A stretch of 46,584 nt of DNA from JBCKUK01 sp038924905 (GCA_038924905.1 JBCKUK010000009.1:1-46584); one strand, 5' to 3'. Counted from the first letter of the stretch, positions 17,619-26,417 are shown. Notes: generated from the letters alone by a model not told the origin. Made by a program: numbers and translations.

Positions 17619-18779
17619 ATGGCTACAATTGGTATCGTAGCTGGGGAAGCGTCAGGCGATCTGCTTGGCAGTCTTCTTATCCGCGCTTTAAAAAAACATC
17701 GGCCGGATCTTGAGTTTGTCGGCATCGCCGGTCCAAAAATGATAGGCGAAGGCGCCAAAACCCTGTTCCCAATGGAGCGCCTGTCTGTGCGCGGTTACCT
17801 GGAAGTATTGCGCCACTTGCCTGGCCTGCTCAAAATTCGTAAGCAATTGCTGCAATACTTCTTAAACAACCCCCCCGACATTTTTATCGGCATTGATTCT
17901 CCGGATTTTAATTTTGGCCTGGAGCGAAACCTTAAACGCAAAGGCATACGCACCGTGCATTACGTTAGCCCATCTATCTGGGCCTGGCGCAAAGGCCGCA
18001 TGGGGAAAATCAAGCGCGCCGTTTCGCATATGTTGGCGTTGTTTCCATTTGAACCGGCACTGTACGAAGAGGCTGGTGTGCCCGTTACTTATGTGGGGCA
18101 TCCACTCGCCGATATATTGCCGATGAAGCCAGACCTGAAGGCAGCGCGTAAGAATCTCAAGTTAAAATCGGATGATTTGGTTATCACCATGCTGCCTGGT
18201 AGCCGGCAGAGCGAGGTGCAGCAATTGGCTGATTTGTTCGTCAAAACCGCCAAGCTGATTTTGCAGGAAGAACCCAATGTTCAGTTCTTGGTGCCCTTGA
18301 TTACCCGCGAAACACGCATGATTTTTGAGCAGGCCATCTATTCCAATCAAGAGCACAGCCCTCAGGCAGACATTGAAACGAAGCCGCTGCCTATACAAAT
18401 TCTTTTTGGCCATACGCACTTGGCGATAGAAGCTGCCGATGCCGTAATAGTCGCTTCGGGTACTGCGACGCTGGAAGCCGCATTGCTCAAGCGCCCCATG
18501 GTGATTACCTATCGTATGCCGGCTTTAAGCTGGCTGTTTCTTAAACGCATGAATTACCTGCCTTACGTTGGACTGCCCAATATATTGGCCAGGCGTTTTA
18601 TCGTGCCTGAGCTATTACAGCACAATGCAACGCCTGAAAAACTTGCTGAAGCCACGCTCAAAATGATGAGCGACAAGGCTTTGATGCGTGAAATACGTGC
18701 CGAATTTACGCTTATTCACAAAAGCTTGCGGCAAAACTCCCAAGAAAAGGCCGCGCGGGCCATATTGGCTTATTTGTAA
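17619..18779 (+). CDS. lpxB: Lipid-A-disaccharide synthase
   Basis: 386 aa, a GT-B fold glycosyltransferase (family GT19) at the inner face of the inner membrane that joins UDP-2,3-diacylglucosamine and lipid X. It begins with the signature AGEASGDLLGSLL. The conserved blocks GIDSPDFNF, YVSPSIWAWRKGR, MLPGSRQSEV and VASGTATLEAALLKRPMV follow. It starts 12 bp after lpxA, and its stop abuts the GTG start of rnhB. Confidence 0.97.
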   Translation: MATIGIVAGEASGDLLGSLLIRALKKHRPDLEFVGIAGPKMIGEGAKTLFPMERLSVRGYLEVLRHLPGLLKIRKQLLQYFLNNPPDIFIGIDSPDFNFGLERNLKRKGIRTVHYVSPSIWAWRKGRMGKIKRAVSHMLALFPFEPALYEEAGVPVTYVGHPLADILPMKPDLKAARKNLKLKSDDLVITMLPGSRQSEVQQLADLFVKTAKLILQEEPNVQFLVPLITRETRMIFEQAIYSNQEHSPQADIETKPLPIQILFGHTHLAIEAADAVIVASGTATLEAALLKRPMVITYRMPALSWLFLKRMNYLPYVGLPNILARRFIVPELLQHNATPEKLAEATLKMMSDKALMREIRAEFTLIHKSLRQNSQEKAARAILAYL

Positions 18780-19358
18780 GTGGAGAGCTTGCACCTTATC
18801 TGCGGTGTGGATGAGGCAGGACGTGGACCCTTGGCAGGCGCTGTTTACGCAGCTGCGGTTATACTCAATCCAGCGTATTTGATCGCTGGATTGGCCGACT
18901 CAAAAACACTGTCCGAGAAGAAACGCGATAGTCTCGCCGCCCAGATCAAGCAGCATGCGCTGGCCTGGGCGATAGCCAGTAGCAGCGTAGAAGAAATAGA
19001 CAAAATCAACATCCTGCAAGCGAGCCTGCTTGCCATGCAGCGTGCAGTAGAAGGCCTAAAAATTGCTCCGCAGCAAGTCCTGGTGGATGGCCTGCATTGT
19101 CCAAAAATCGCTTTTCCGACACGGGCTATTGTTAAGGGGGACAGCAAAGTGCAAGCCATTTGTGCTGCCTCCATATTGGCCAAGACTGCACGAGATGAAG
19201 ATTTGTACTTGCTGGATAAAATTTACCCGCAATACAATTTTGCCAAGCATAAAGGCTACCCCACGGCAGACCATTTGGCGCGCCTTGCAGAATATGGCGT
19301 TTCGCCGGTACATCGATTGAGTTATGCGCCCGTCAGGAAATTGCTAGGCCAGCAATAG
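18780..19358 (+). CDS. rnhB: Ribonuclease HII, GTG start
   Basis: 192 aa. It cuts RNA in RNA-DNA hybrids and starts removal of single ribonucleotides from DNA. Acidic metal ligands are in CGVDEAGRGPLAG (D11, E12) and in the VLVDGLHCP and AASILAKTARDEDL segments. The C-terminus holds HKGYPTADHLARL. The first codon is a GTG (18780) directly abutting the lpxB stop, without a ribosome site, so translation probably depends on lpxB. Its last 15 bases overlap the end of the convergent methyltransferase gene. Confidence 0.95.
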   Translation: MESLHLICGVDEAGRGPLAGAVYAAAVILNPAYLIAGLADSKTLSEKKRDSLAAQIKQHALAWAIASSSVEEIDKINILQASLLAMQRAVEGLKIAPQQVLVDGLHCPKIAFPTRAIVKGDSKVQAICAASILAKTARDEDLYLLDKIYPQYNFAKHKGYPTADHLARLAEYGVSPVHRLSYAPVRKLLGQQ

Positions 19359-20054
19359 AAATACCGTCGGCTGTTTGTGCAAATCAGGCAGTTCCGCTTT
19401 TTTCCATTCAATCACTTTTTTGCTAACAATTGATTCATTGTCCAGACTGAGATTACTGGCCACACAGAGCCTGGTTTCTGCATGGCAATGTGCCAGAATA
19501 TCCTCCAGCAGGTGTTGATTGCGGTAGGGCGTTTCAATAAAAATCTGTGTTTCATTGAGCTTTTGAGAGTTTTTTTCGAGCTCTTTCAGGGCCCCTATCC
19601 GCGCAGCTTTTTCACTGGGTAGGTAGCCCAAGAATGCAAAGCGTTGTCCCTTAAAGCCGGAGGCCATCAGGGCGAGAAGGATAGAGGATGGGCCGATCAG
19701 CGGCGCAACGCGTATACCTTTACGGTGCGCCAATTCAGCCAGCTTGGCACCCGGGTCTGCAATGCCAGGGCAACCAGCTTCAGACATCAGGCCAACGTCC
19801 TTGCCAGCCAGCAGGGGCGCCAGTAATGCGGGGAGTTCTTTTTCAGCGGTATGTTCGTTAAGTGTCAATAAAGTCAGCTCACGTAGCGGTTTGCTGGTTT
19901 TAATCGTGCCCAAAAAACGTCGCGCAGTTTTTTCATTTTCAACAATAAAAATTTCCAGCCCCCGCGCAATGCTAACCACATCAGACGGCAGCGCCCTGGC
20001 GATATTGTCGTCACCCAGAGTTACCGGGATTAGATATAGCGTGCCAGCGCTCAA
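19344..20054 (-). CDS. Tetrapyrrole-methylase-family SAM-dependent methyltransferase (RsmI paralogue)
   Basis: 236 aa. It begins GTLYLIPVTLGDD and carries the RsmI/COG0313-type motif SEAGCPGIADPGAKL, then PLIGPSSILLALMASGF and IFIETPYRNQ. These match the family of the 16S rRNA C1402 2'-O-methyltransferase RsmI. It is, however, about 40 residues shorter and lacks the usual C-terminal RsmI extension, so it is more likely the distinct short paralogue often annotated only as SAM-dependent methyltransferase. Its start overlaps the DUF4139 stop by four bases, and it converges on rnhB with a 15-nt overlap. Substrate unknown. Confidence 0.85.
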   Translation of the reverse strand: MSAGTLYLIPVTLGDDNIARALPSDVVSIARGLEIFIVENEKTARRFLGTIKTSKPLRELTLLTLNEHTAEKELPALLAPLLAGKDVGLMSEAGCPGIADPGAKLAELAHRKGIRVAPLIGPSSILLALMASGFKGQRFAFLGYLPSEKAARIGALKELEKNSQKLNETQIFIETPYRNQHLLEDILAHCHAETRLCVASNLSLDNESIVSKKVIEWKKAELPDLHKQPTVFLLLA

Positions 20055-21493
20055 TACTTTACTCGCACACGATAAGTGAGCACGGTCTTGCCTTCTGCCG
20101 GTACGTCTATACTCCAGACTGCAGTATTACTTGCGGCTTTCTTGCTAGGGTGGTTCTCCTTCAGGATTTTCCAGTCAGCAGGAATCGGCTCTTGCACGGT
20201 GACGGTAACCGGCTCCTTTTTGGCGTTTTTCAGCACAATTTCATAAGCGCTTTCAAATGCGCTATTGCCTTTTTCCGGGTTGGGCAGCTTCTTGAAATCC
20301 GTTTGTTTTTTATCTGCGGTTACATCAAAGGCTTCGCCCAGCTTCAAACGCACGGTTTCGTTCTTGGGGGTATGGTCAATCTGGTCTTCGCCGACAAACT
20401 GCGCATTGCCCGCATTATCCTTTTTATAAACCCGCATAATGCCTTTGGGTAAAGGCATGCCAAGCTTCGAGGCTTCCTTGTTATCAAACTCGATAAATAC
20501 CCCCACCTTCATTTTCTGGCCGAGATCACCATAGCTGGATTGATAATAGTAATCCGTGCCGCGCAACAAAAGCTCCTTGCGCACCGGTACACCGCTGGCG
20601 GAGAGCAGGGCTACCTGCTTGGTTTGGTTTTCGGCGACTGTTGTCGGGCGGTCTAGCGTGTAAAGATGGTATTCAAGCAGCGATTGCTCCGCCATGGGCG
20701 CGTTGGCAGCCGCCATGTCGCTCCTAAGCTCCATCCTGCCTTTAGCAAGCGGCATTGCCTCTTGCACACGATTCACATCACCCGCTACCAATTGTAGTTT
20801 GGCGTTTTGATAACTGGTGCCGCTGGTATTGGTCAGCGTGACCCAGCCAGAGAGATCCAATTTATCATTGGCTGCATTGAGTTCGGCCACATAATCGGCT
20901 TTCCAGCCCAACCCGCCTGTGAGATAGCTCAACTCAACGTTCTGCTCGGCTATGCCTTTGTTTTGCAGCTGCACAACCAGAGTCGGACGATCGCGTAGAT
21001 TTGCCGGCACATCGTTATAGACGATACGGCCAGGGATGCCGGTTTCGATGCGATCACCTATTTTAAGCACTACGCCACTATTGGCGGATAACACCTGGGC
21101 TTGCTCCGTTGTTTCCGCCCCCGTGGCGGGGTTGGTCCTGATGATACCAACAGATTTCCCTACGTATTTTTCCAACAGTTTTTGTGGGGTGAGTAGGTCA
21201 AAATCAAAATTCTGCTCTAATACCGAGAAGCTACCTGGCGCAGTCAGGCTACGCAATAAGGCTGTTTCAGGGCGAATTTGTGCGCTTACATCGCGCAAAG
21301 CCAGGCTATTTAATCCGTTCTTAAGTTTGATTCTGCGTTGGTCTTTTACCAGCGCCAGATTTTCGTTATAAATTGTTACCGCGACTTCTTGCTGATCTTG
21401 TAACGTACTGCGCGTTTCGTCCAATTCTGCGGGAAAGGCGGGGCTGGCAAAAGCTGTAGCCAGACAGCAAGAAAGCGTGAGGCGTTTAAACAT
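20051..21493 (-). CDS. Secreted DUF4139 domain-containing protein
   Basis: 480 aa. A signal peptide ends near residue 22 (SPAFPA|ELDE). The body is beta-rich with no catalytic motif that I recognise. DUF4139-type features are VTIYNENLALVKDQR at the start, SYLTGGLGWKADYVAEL in the middle (a very typical segment), and an immunoglobulin-like C-terminal part with LKNAKKEPVTVTVQEPIP. It is predicted periplasmic or outer-membrane-associated. It overlaps the methyltransferase start by four bases and lies 44 bp after maf, suggesting one transcript. Function unknown. Confidence 0.85.
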   Translation of the reverse strand: MFKRLTLSCCLATAFASPAFPAELDETRSTLQDQQEVAVTIYNENLALVKDQRRIKLKNGLNSLALRDVSAQIRPETALLRSLTAPGSFSVLEQNFDFDLLTPQKLLEKYVGKSVGIIRTNPATGAETTEQAQVLSANSGVVLKIGDRIETGIPGRIVYNDVPANLRDRPTLVVQLQNKGIAEQNVELSYLTGGLGWKADYVAELNAANDKLDLSGWVTLTNTSGTSYQNAKLQLVAGDVNRVQEAMPLAKGRMELRSDMAAANAPMAEQSLLEYHLYTLDRPTTVAENQTKQVALLSASGVPVRKELLLRGTDYYYQSSYGDLGQKMKVGVFIEFDNKEASKLGMPLPKGIMRVYKKDNAGNAQFVGEDQIDHTPKNETVRLKLGEAFDVTADKKQTDFKKLPNPEKGNSAFESAYEIVLKNAKKEPVTVTVQEPIPADWKILKENHPSKKAASNTAVWSIDVPAEGKTVLTYRVRVKY

Positions 21494-21537
21494 GATTGCG
21501 GGTCTCCGGCTAATTTGAGCTTAGAAAACGCTTGCAG

Positions 21538-22122
21538 TTATATTACGTTGACACCCTCGGCTTGCAGCATATTGATTAACTCAATGAGCGGCAAACCTAT
21601 CAATGCGTTTGGGTCATCGCCTTGCATAGCGGCAATCAGCGCAATACCCAAGCCTTCTGATTTGGCGCTGCCCGCGCAGTGGTAAGGCTGTTCCTTAAGC
21701 AGATAGTTCTCAATTTGCGCATCACTAATGTTGCGAAACTGCACCACATAAGGCACAACCGTAGCCTGCATGTGATCCAAACTTGCGTTGTACAGACAGA
21801 GACCGCTATAAAAAGTCACGCTACGACCACGCATCGTGCGCAGTTGCTTGACGGCGTTATCGTGGCTGAGGGGTTTGCCAAGCTGTAGGCCATCCAGTAT
21901 AGCGACCTGGTCGCAGCCTATGATGAGGGCTTCAGGATGTTGCTCGGCGACTTTGAGCGCTTTCATTTGCGCCAGGCGCAAGGCCGTTGCCTTTGACCCC
22001 TCATTTTCAAGTGGCGTTTCGTCTATCTCTGGCGAGATGGTTATGAATGGGAGCTGTAGACGCTCCAGCAGCTCACGTCTATAGGTGGAGGAGGAGGCGA
22101 GAATCAGGGTTTGTTGGTTCAT
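21538..22122 (-). CDS. Maf-like nucleotide pyrophosphatase (YceF type)
   Basis: 194 aa from ATG 22122, the same length as E. coli YceF. An in-frame GTG at 22140 would add six residues but no ribosome site supports it. Seen: the N-terminal LILASSSTYRRELLERL, IGCDQVAILDG with catalytic Asp, and the C-terminal GSAKSEGLGIALI. The SAKSEGLG pattern and length favour the YceF subgroup (7-methyl-GTP pyrophosphatase) over the dTTP/UTP Maf subgroup. This is a house-cleaning role for modified nucleotides in the cytoplasm. It is upstream of DUF4139 and downstream of the pyruvate carboxylase genes on the same strand. Confidence 0.92.
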   Translation of the reverse strand: MNQQTLILASSSTYRRELLERLQLPFITISPEIDETPLENEGSKATALRLAQMKALKVAEQHPEALIIGCDQVAILDGLQLGKPLSHDNAVKQLRTMRGRSVTFYSGLCLYNASLDHMQATVVPYVVQFRNISDAQIENYLLKEQPYHCAGSAKSEGLGIALIAAMQGDDPNALIGLPLIELINMLQAEGVNVI

Positions 22123-22184
22123 GTAGGGTCGTTTTGCCACAAGAAAACCGACAGGGTTGCTGCCAGTTTTTGCTTAACTAGAAC

Positions 22185-24026
22185 CTAAGTTGGTTGAATT
22201 TCCAGCAGCGATTCATCGGGGCTGACGAAATCACCCTTTTTTACATGGACGGCAATCACAATCCCTGTTTTTGGCGCTTGAATTTCATTTTCCATTTTCA
22301 TCGCTTCAATCACCAGCACCGCATCGCCCGCGTTGACTTTGTCGCCTGCTTTGACTTTAACTTCAACAATGCTGCCAGGCATGGCAGTAGTTACGCAGCC
22401 TTCATGTGCAGGACGAGGACGATCGGTGTTGCTTACGGAGGCGCCGGTTTTCTTTTTGCCGCCGCTGTTGCCGCCAGATACTTCGATTTCGCTAAGCGTT
22501 TCGACAATAACTTCTTCAGCCATGCCATCAACTGAAACATAGAATGGACGTTGTTCCTCGCCAGGATGGCCGCTGCCAGTCAGCTTGATATGAAAGGTTT
22601 CTCCATGTAGCGTCACTTTGAACTCGTTAGGCGCATAGCGTGCAGCACTGGTTGTCGCAGTTTCTTTTGTCAGCAGGGGTTCAGCTCTGAGTGTATCCGC
22701 ATTGCGTTCTTGCAGAAAGGTTTGGGCCAGGTCAGGGAACATGGCGTAAATCAGCACATCCTCCTCGGATTTTGCTAACCCTTCAGAAAGTATGCGTAGC
22801 TTTCCCATTTCATCTTCAAGCAAATCGGCTGGGCGGCACGTGATTACCTCTGCATTGCCTACAGCCGCTTTCTTTATGTCTGCATTAATCTTGCCTGGCG
22901 CTTCCCCATATTGACCAAGGAAGTAACTTTTAACTTCATTGGTCACAGATTTATAGCGCGTGCCGGTCATCACATTAAGCACCGCTTGCGTAACGACAAT
23001 TTGAGAAGTTGGCGTAGCCAAAGGCGGGAAGCCAAGATCTTCGCGTACGCGTGGGATTTCAGCCAACACTTCGTCCATGCGAGCCAGCGCACCTTGCTCT
23101 TTAAGTTGGTTGGAGAGGTTGGAAATCATGCCGCCTGGCACCTGGCTAGCCAGTACGCGCGTATCAACGCCGGTAAACTCACTTTCAAATTGCCAATATT
23201 TTTTACGCACTTCTCGGAAATAAGCGGTGATTTCCTGTAGTGAAGCCACATTAAGGCCGGTGTCATATTCAGTGCCTTGTAACGCAGCAACCATACTCTC
23301 AGTGGTGGGATGGCTGGCGCCTTCCGAAAACGATGAGTTACAGGTATCTATAATAGTAGCGCCTTGCTCAATCCCTCTAAGGAGAGACATGCTTGCCAAG
23401 CCAGATGTAGAGTGACTGTGCAGGTGGATAGGTAATTTCACGGCGGCACGAAGCGCTTTAACCAAGTCTTTGGTACTTTCTGGCGTAAGTAGGCTCGCCA
23501 TGTCTTTAATAGCTATGGTATCGCAGCCCATAGCTTCCATTTCTTTAGCCAAGCCAACAAAATAGGGGATATCGTGTACAGGACTTGTGGTATAGCTAAT
23601 CGCGCCTTCTGCGTGCTTTTTGACTTTCTTGACAGTTTCGATAGAAACGCGGAGGTTACGCAGATCATTCATCGCATCAAAAATACGAAACACATCTACC
23701 CCACGATCAGCAGATTGTTTTACAAAGGCACGTACGACGTCATCAGAATAATGGCGGTAGCCCAGTAAATTCTGTCCGCGTAGCAACATTTGAATGCGAC
23801 TATTAGGCAGGGCTTTGCGCAGTTTTTTCAGGCGCTCCCAGGGATCCTCCTTTAGATAGCGCACACAGACATCAAAGGTGGCACCACCCCATGCCTCCAG
23901 CGACCAAAAATCGATAGCATCAAGCTTTGCGCAAATGGGCAACATATCCTCGGTGCGCATGCGCGTGGCGATGAGTGACTGATGACCATCACGTAAAACT
24001 AGTTCAGAAACATATACTTTAGCCAT
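22185..24026 (-). CDS. Pyruvate carboxylase subunit B (carboxyltransferase plus biotin carrier domain)
   Basis: 613 aa. The N-terminal carboxyltransferase TIM barrel starts LVLRDGHQSLIATRMRT, carries the carboxylated lysine K174 in AIKDMASLL and metal-binding HLHSHSTSGLA at 201-211. The C-terminal biotinyl domain has EAMKMENEI, with the biotin lysine at 577, after a Gly/Ala/Ser-rich linker. Family homologues are OadA or PycB. No oxaloacetate decarboxylase beta or gamma (sodium pump) genes are nearby, and a biotin carboxylase gene lies 50 bp upstream. The pair is therefore best read as a two-subunit pyruvate carboxylase that makes oxaloacetate. Confidence 0.9.
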   Translation of the reverse strand: MAKVYVSELVLRDGHQSLIATRMRTEDMLPICAKLDAIDFWSLEAWGGATFDVCVRYLKEDPWERLKKLRKALPNSRIQMLLRGQNLLGYRHYSDDVVRAFVKQSADRGVDVFRIFDAMNDLRNLRVSIETVKKVKKHAEGAISYTTSPVHDIPYFVGLAKEMEAMGCDTIAIKDMASLLTPESTKDLVKALRAAVKLPIHLHSHSTSGLASMSLLRGIEQGATIIDTCNSSFSEGASHPTTESMVAALQGTEYDTGLNVASLQEITAYFREVRKKYWQFESEFTGVDTRVLASQVPGGMISNLSNQLKEQGALARMDEVLAEIPRVREDLGFPPLATPTSQIVVTQAVLNVMTGTRYKSVTNEVKSYFLGQYGEAPGKINADIKKAAVGNAEVITCRPADLLEDEMGKLRILSEGLAKSEEDVLIYAMFPDLAQTFLQERNADTLRAEPLLTKETATTSAARYAPNEFKVTLHGETFHIKLTGSGHPGEEQRPFYVSVDGMAEEVIVETLSEIEVSGGNSGGKKKTGASVSNTDRPRPAHEGCVTTAMPGSIVEVKVKAGDKVNAGDAVLVIEAMKMENEIQAPKTGIVIAVHVKKGDFVSPDESLLEIQPT

Positions 24027-24076
24027 ATTTTTAATCTATTAGTTTAGGTTAATGGGTGGGTTTCAATTATCATGCT

Positions 24077-25495
24077 TTAAATGCCTTCATGTGCCGCAAT
24101 TGCAGCGGAAATAGCAGCTGCGAACAACTCAGGCGGGAACTCGATGGCGTAATTTGTCAGCTCCGGATGCGATTCAACAAAGCTCGTATTAAAATTGGCG
24201 CCTCTGAAATCAGGATGCTTGAGTATCTCCTGGTAGTAGGGAATAGTTGTTTTTACTCCGTAAACCACCATATCATTCAGCGCGCGACGGCCTCGTTCAA
24301 TCACGGCCTCCCATGAAAGCGCCCAAACGGTGAGCTTGCCGCACATGGAATCATAATAGGGCGGAATCACATAACCACTATAAATGGCGGCATCCATGCG
24401 CACACCAGGGCCACCGGGCGCGTAATAACGAGTAATTTTACCAAAACTGGGTAAGAAATCATTTTTGGGATCTTCTGCATTGATGCGAAATTCCATCGCA
24501 AAGCCGCGGTAGTGCACCTCACTCTGTTTGTATTGCAGCTTTAAACCATCAGCGATACGAATTTGCTCCTGCACGATATCAATACCAGTAATGGTTTCAG
24601 TTACCGTGTGCTCAACCTGTAGGCGGGTATTCATTTCCATAAAGTAAAAATTATTGTTTGTATCCAGTAAAAATTCCACAGTACCCGCGTTTTCATAACC
24701 AACCGCTTTCGCAGCCTTAACACCCAGGGCACTAATATATTCGCGTTGCGCGTCGTTCAGTTGTGGTGACGGGGCGATTTCAATGAGCTTCTGATTGCGA
24801 CGCTGAATCGAGCAATCACGCTCGAATAAATGAATGACGTTGCCATGACTATCGCCCAGAACCTGCACCTCGATATGGCGCGGATTGACTACGCACTTTT
24901 CCAGAAATACTTCTGGCTTGCCAAAAGCCTTGCTGGCTTCTGAAATCACACGGTCATAGTTGCTTAAGAGCTCTTTTTCATCATTACAGCGACGGATACC
25001 GCGCCCACCGCCGCCGTTAGTAGCTTTGAGCATGACCGGGTAACCAATTTTTTTGGCCAGCACCCTTGCTTCTTCCACATCCGCCAGATTGCCCTCGCTA
25101 CCGGGTACGCAGGAGATTCCTGCCTTTATCATGGCATTACGTGCTTGAATCTTGTCACCCATTTGGCGAATGACCTTTGCATTTGGCCCAATGAACTTAA
25201 TGCCTCGTCGTGCACAGATCTCGGCTAACTCTGGATTTTCTGAGAGAAATCCGTAGCCGGGGTGCAGGGCATCGCAACCTGAAGCGACTGCCAAATTAAC
25301 AATATTGTGCGCGTTGAGATAGCCAATGACCGGATCGGAGCCAATGCAGTAGGCTTCGTCGGCCTTTTTGACATGTAATGCCTGGCGGTCAGCGTCCGAA
25401 TAAATCGCAACTGATTTAATGCCCATTTCTGAACACGCGCGGACGATACGAACCGCAATTTCACCACGATTAGCTATGAGAATTTTTTTAATCAC
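24077..25495 (-). CDS. Pyruvate carboxylase subunit A (biotin carboxylase), GTG start
   Basis: 472 aa, an ATP-grasp biotin carboxylase. It starts IKKILIANRGEIAVRIVRAC, has the glycine-rich loop KATNGGGGRGIRR, and the catalytic block FMEMNTRLQVEHTVTE. It is longer at the C-terminus than AccC (about 450 aa) and is paired with the PycB gene rather than with accB, so I call it PycA-type. AccC of acetyl-CoA carboxylase remains the alternative. The start is GTG at 25495 with AGG eight or nine bases upstream. It is divergent from yceD. A short palindrome ACTAGACCTAGT (25498-25509) overlies its upstream edge. Confidence 0.9.
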   Translation of the reverse strand: MIKKILIANRGEIAVRIVRACSEMGIKSVAIYSDADRQALHVKKADEAYCIGSDPVIGYLNAHNIVNLAVASGCDALHPGYGFLSENPELAEICARRGIKFIGPNAKVIRQMGDKIQARNAMIKAGISCVPGSEGNLADVEEARVLAKKIGYPVMLKATNGGGGRGIRRCNDEKELLSNYDRVISEASKAFGKPEVFLEKCVVNPRHIEVQVLGDSHGNVIHLFERDCSIQRRNQKLIEIAPSPQLNDAQREYISALGVKAAKAVGYENAGTVEFLLDTNNNFYFMEMNTRLQVEHTVTETITGIDIVQEQIRIADGLKLQYKQSEVHYRGFAMEFRINAEDPKNDFLPSFGKITRYYAPGGPGVRMDAAIYSGYVIPPYYDSMCGKLTVWALSWEAVIERGRRALNDMVVYGVKTTIPYYQEILKHPDFRGANFNTSFVESHPELTNYAIEFPPELFAAAISAAIAAHEGI

Positions 25496-25570
25496 GCACT
25501 AGACCTAGTTTAAAAGACTGTAATTATGAAGATTTAGTTGTTAAAGGCTAACTTAAAGTGCCTAATTTTT

Positions 25571-25599
25571 TTGACACAGAAACCGTCAAATTATATCAT
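25571..25599 (+). promoter_or_regulatory. Strong sigma-70 promoter of yceD-rpmF
   Basis: A perfect TTGACA (25571-25576), an ideal 17-bp spacer and TATCAT (25594-25599, five of six bases). Transcription should start near 25605-25607, only two to four bases before the ATG at 25609. Confidence 0.75.
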
Positions 25600-25608
25600 G
25601 CGCCCCTT

Positions 25609-26130
25609 ATGGCCGCATCATCCAAAACTGACATTAACAAAGGCAGCGTTATTGATAACGTTGAGTTTGCGAGGAAGGCGCTTGAAATTTATGATACAAT
25701 CGCGGTCTCGCAATTTTCACGCCTGCATGATGAGCTGGCCTCATCTGGGGGCATGCTGGATTTCCGCATAGCAGGTGGTATTGACGGAAGCGGCTGGCCA
25801 AGACTGCAATTGTATGTGCAGGGCAGTTTGCAATTGAGCTGTCAGCGTTGCCTCGAGCCATTTGAGTTTGAATTGGATATTGCTTCAAACTTTTTAATTG
25901 TGCCAGATGAAAGCGCCATGCCACCGTCAGAAGATGAAAGCGACGATGAGGATTATCTGGTGGCGCAAGCAAGAATGCCGCTTATTGATTTTATTGAGGA
26001 TGAGGTGTTGCTGGCTTTGCCGTTGGCACCTAAACATATGATTAGCCAGTGCGGCGCGAGCAGCAAACTGGATGAGCTAAAAAAGCCCAGCCCATTTGCA
26101 GTTTTGCAGGCACTAAAAACCAAAAATTAG
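25609..26130 (+). CDS. yceD: YceD/DUF177 protein, 23S rRNA accumulation factor type
   Basis: 173 aa from ATG 25609, exactly the E. coli YceD length. A longer in-frame GTG at 25558 is rejected because the strong promoter lies inside that extension. Family features: VIDNVEFARKALEIYDTI at the N-terminus, then the C-x-x-C motif LSCQRCLEPFEFEL, an acidic loop (SEDESDDEDY) and a PLAPKH segment. YceD is known to be needed for 23S rRNA accumulation and is usually transcribed with rpmF, which follows 27 bp later. The message seems almost leaderless. Confidence 0.93.
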   Translation: MAASSKTDINKGSVIDNVEFARKALEIYDTIAVSQFSRLHDELASSGGMLDFRIAGGIDGSGWPRLQLYVQGSLQLSCQRCLEPFEFELDIASNFLIVPDESAMPPSEDESDDEDYLVAQARMPLIDFIEDEVLLALPLAPKHMISQCGASSKLDELKKPSPFAVLQALKTKN

Positions 26131-26157
26131 CATTAGCAGTTTTAACAGGAGCAAATA

Positions 26158-26337
26158 ATGGCCGTACAACAAAACAAAAAGTCACCATCCAAGCGTGGCA
26201 TGCATCGTTCACACGACTTCTTGACTAACCCACCATTGGCTGTTGAGCCGACTACAGGCGAAACCCACTTACGTCACCATGTTAGCCCAAGCGGCTATTA
26301 TCGCGGCCGCAAAGTGTTGCCAGCCAAGGGTGAGTAA
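26158..26337 (+). CDS. rpmF: 50S ribosomal protein L32
   Basis: 59 aa. It begins AVQQNKKSPSKRGMHRSHD after the ATG, the hallmark of L32, followed by HVSPSGYYRGRKVL. This is the non-zinc form typical of proteobacteria: no Cys is present. AGGAG (26147-26151) is six bases before the ATG. The order yceD-rpmF-plsX is standard. A terminator follows directly, so much of the transcription probably stops here before plsX. Confidence 0.97.
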   Translation: MAVQQNKKSPSKRGMHRSHDFLTNPPLAVEPTTGETHLRHHVSPSGYYRGRKVLPAKGE

Positions 26338-26370
26338 ATTGGTGCGAGCAATTTAGGCATTAAAACAATC

Positions 26371-26404
26371 ACGTCGACATCTTTCTTGTCGACGTTTTGT
26401 TTTT
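26371..26404 (+). terminator. Intrinsic terminator between rpmF and plsX
   Basis: A perfect 9-bp stem ACGTCGACA (26371-26379) / TGTCGACGT (26387-26395) with a 7-nt loop, followed by the T-rich TTTGTTTTT. It separates ribosomal protein expression from the fatty acid genes. Read-through or an unseen plsX promoter is needed for the downstream cluster. Confidence 0.8.
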
Positions 26405-26417
26405 AGTATCCACAAAT

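Noticed and set aside
25498..25509. Palindrome ACTAGACCTAGT as an operator for pyruvate carboxylase
   Set aside because: Five-base arms arise easily by chance and no second copy was seen nearby. It is mentioned only in the gene entry.
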